NCBI GenBank assembly: GCA_033297205.1
Contig: MU859272.1
Span: forward strand, 1-59,247
Length of the DNA: 59,247 nt
Source: Pseudoneurospora amorphoporcata
Lineage: Eukaryota; Ascomycota; Sordariomycetes; Sordariales; Sordariaceae
Direction of reading: 5' to 3'
Shown in pieces: positions 57,274-59,247 of the stretch (its first letter is position 1; each line of letters opens with the position of its first letter). The translations under genes were made by a program, and so were the position numbers. The notes beneath the pieces were generated by a model. That model ran no database searches. It worked only from the letters and a program-made list of their open reading frames with translations, and had not been told where the DNA came from.

Positions 57274-58460
57274 TTACTTTATTAATACTAGGTATAGCTT
57301 TAGCTAGTGACTACTTATATCCTATCGTAATATGTAGTATTACCTCTAGGAAATAGCAAAGGCAAGGCTCAAACAAGTTAATAAGGAAGAGCTCTTTAAC
57401 CTTCGCTATAATTAAAAGCGTATTATTATTAAAAAAAACTATCAGTAAATTAAAAGGGACATTCCGTGTTCAATGATATTCGCCCAACTTTAATATAGAT
57501 ATACAAATTAAAATAATCTTTATAACAGCGGCGTTAATAAACTAATTCCTTAAATATTATAATATACTTAATAAGTATAACGATTTTTCAACGCAGAATA
57601 CTATAACTCTTAAAAATATAATAAGAGAAGAGGCGGCGTACTTTTAGCTGATCATGCGCGGAGATAGGGATAATAAAACCACGCGACCTAGTTTTACCAA
57701 CTTTAAACTTAATAGTAATACTTATATAAAATTAAATTTCATAATCGTATTACTAAAAATATATAAATTAACTATTATAAAGAGTTAGTAAAAAGAAGAG
57801 AGGTTTAATTTAAAAGAGAATATTAAATTTAATAATAGAAGGGAGAGGGGGGAGAGGAAGGAAATTAAGTTACGAAATAGAAATTATTAAGTAAATAATA
57901 TAATTTAATATTAACTATTTAAATTACTTTACCTTTGAAATTATATAAAATTAAATATATAAAATCGAATATAAATACTAAATTTAAAATATTTTAAATT
58001 TTAAATAAATATATTTACTATATCAAATTATATTAGCACTATCTTAATTTTCTGCTATCTCTACTAACTTAAATCTTAATGCTATTTCTAATACTTATAT
58101 CTATTATAAAAGTGCACTAAAATTTATATAAATTAAATATATTAACTTAATTTAATTAAATATATTAACTTAATTTAAATAAATAATTAAAATAGTATAA
58201 TTTTTATATATATACGATTTGTTTTAATAGTTTTATGATATTAAAAAAAAAAATTAAAACAATCAAATTTAAAAATCTAGGATCGTCCCACTTACCGCCT
58301 TTCCTCTACCTACAAATCTATAAATTACACTGCTACCAAGGTACTATAATTACTACAAATCAAGGTCGACGAAATTAAAATATTACGAACAAAAACTTCC
58401 TTCTCTAGTAATTATATTACCTCTATTACCCCTATCAATCCCTCTTTTTAGCTTATAAAA
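57274..58460. repeat. AT-rich, RIP-like degenerate repeat block
   Basis: Extreme A+T content, no ORF. A local tandem of ATATTAACTTAATTTAA units occurs at about 58138-58178. A perfect 10-bp-arm hairpin, CCTCTTTTTA with TAAAAAGAGG, spans 58441-58465 and overlaps the edge of the next element. Confidence 0.7.
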
Positions 58461-58867
58461 AGAGGATGTCTATTCGTACTATTGAAAACGTCTTATTACA
58501 CTGTGGTTTAAAAGTTTAACTAAATGTAACTTATGTAAATGAAGTCCGATGATAGTAAAAAGTAGCTAATAATTTTTGTTATTTTCTATAGTATTTTTAA
58601 GTACTCCCCTTGTATTTATACCTCCTATATCAATTGATCTTTTTATAGAAAATTAGATTTCCAAAGTTAAAAACCTCCACCTATAAAGCCTATACCTTTT
58701 TGAAGTCCGTGCGGTGGCAAAATAATAGTAGTAAAATTAGATAAAAGTTTAGGAGTGTGAATATACAATTTTCTTACTTGTAGGTCTAGATTTTATAAAG
58801 TTACACTTAGTTGAACTTTTAGATTACAGTGTGATAAGACGTTTTCAACAGTACGAATAGATCTTCT
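58461..58867. mobile_element. MITE-like element with ~75-bp terminal inverted repeats, RIP-altered
   Basis: The arm at about 58461-58536 (containing TCTATTCGTACT, TTGAAAACGTCTTA) pairs with the reverse complement of 58793-58867. About 70 aligned bases differ mainly by C/T or G/A, the signature of RIP. Total length is about 407 bp with no coding capacity. It lies inside the AT-rich block. Family unknown; it is unrelated in sequence to the element at 1421-1902. Confidence 0.7.
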
Positions 58868-59247
58868 GTGAGATCACGAATAATGAATAACGTGATCGAT
58901 ATAAAAGATAGTGATGATAATGCTATAGAAAGGAAAGAAAGTAAGAGATCTGAAGGGCTAGAAATGGTGAGCTAGAAGGCTAGGGCACGAGTGAGGCAAA
59001 TAGGTAGCTTGTGTCCTATGTCTAGGATCTACTAATACCTTTTCTATAAAAATATTGAAATAGGGTGATACCGGATTAGTATCGCTAGTGTTGTCATCTA
59101 TTACAATAACAGTTATTGACTAGCCACGGCATTACTAATGCCGCGGTTGTATTTTGTTTGCTGCAATACCCTAACTAGCCTATGATGATAGTACTAGTAT
59201 AGGGACGCTACAGTGAACTATGCACTTGTAGCTAAGCGGAGCGGAAG
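58868..59247. other. Window end, mixed composition, no gene seen
   Basis: Composition becomes less AT-rich. No ORF or recognisable feature; the window ends inside it. Confidence 0.5.

Overview
The window looks like nuclear DNA of a filamentous ascomycete, most likely Neurospora crassa or a very close relative. Three things point there. The 26-residue copper metallothionein at 34811-34990 matches the Neurospora peptide as I know it. Genes carry short introns (52-150 nt) with GT...AG ends and CTRAC-like branch sites. A- and T-rich, TpA-loaded, stop-riddled DNA at both edges looks like repeats mutated by RIP (repeat-induced point mutation). There is no operon structure; each gene appears to have its own promoter.

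Layout: about 54 kb of ordinary-composition DNA (roughly 1310-55370) lies between two AT-rich blocks (239-1312 and 55368 to near the end). The blocks share a ~141-bp terminal sequence: direct copies at 97-238 and 57133-57273, and a shorter inverted copy at 56381-56472. Two small terminal-inverted-repeat elements sit at 1421-1902 and 58461-58867. The left third (2-17 kb) is gene-poor: a Ser/Gly-rich small protein, a tRNA with an odd anticodon stem, a three-exon secreted protein, and an 8.7-kb stretch holding only a possible coding relic. The middle (17-34 kb) has a small acidic protein with a 17-G run in an exon, a possible short membrane protein, a 1,119-residue low-complexity protein with three conserved-looking islands, a DysF peroxisomal membrane peroxin, an intron-containing tRNA-Pro(CGG), and two basic or disordered proteins in convergent orientation. 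The right part (34-54 kb) has the metallothionein cmt, a LEC1-like PX-associated protein, a multicopper oxidase with ascorbate-oxidase-type copper ligation, a coiled-coil protein, a 3-ketoacyl-CoA thiolase, a SLIP-GC/dynamin-like GTPase, and a 42-residue Cys-rich protein.

Functional links are loose. Two genes concern copper (metallothionein and multicopper oxidase). Three relate to peroxisomes or lipids (DysF peroxin, thiolase, LEC1-like). They are not adjacent and I do not claim a cluster. No CRISPR array, prophage, rRNA or secondary-metabolite cluster was seen. The most interesting leads are the GTPase with a frame-shifted acidic tail, the 20/21-bp direct repeat upstream of cmt, the oxidase with a Met axial ligand and a long disordered tail, the poly-G coding exon, and the 42-residue Cys protein whose start codon sits just after a 5'-leader intron. 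Exon boundaries were read by eye from splice signals and frame.
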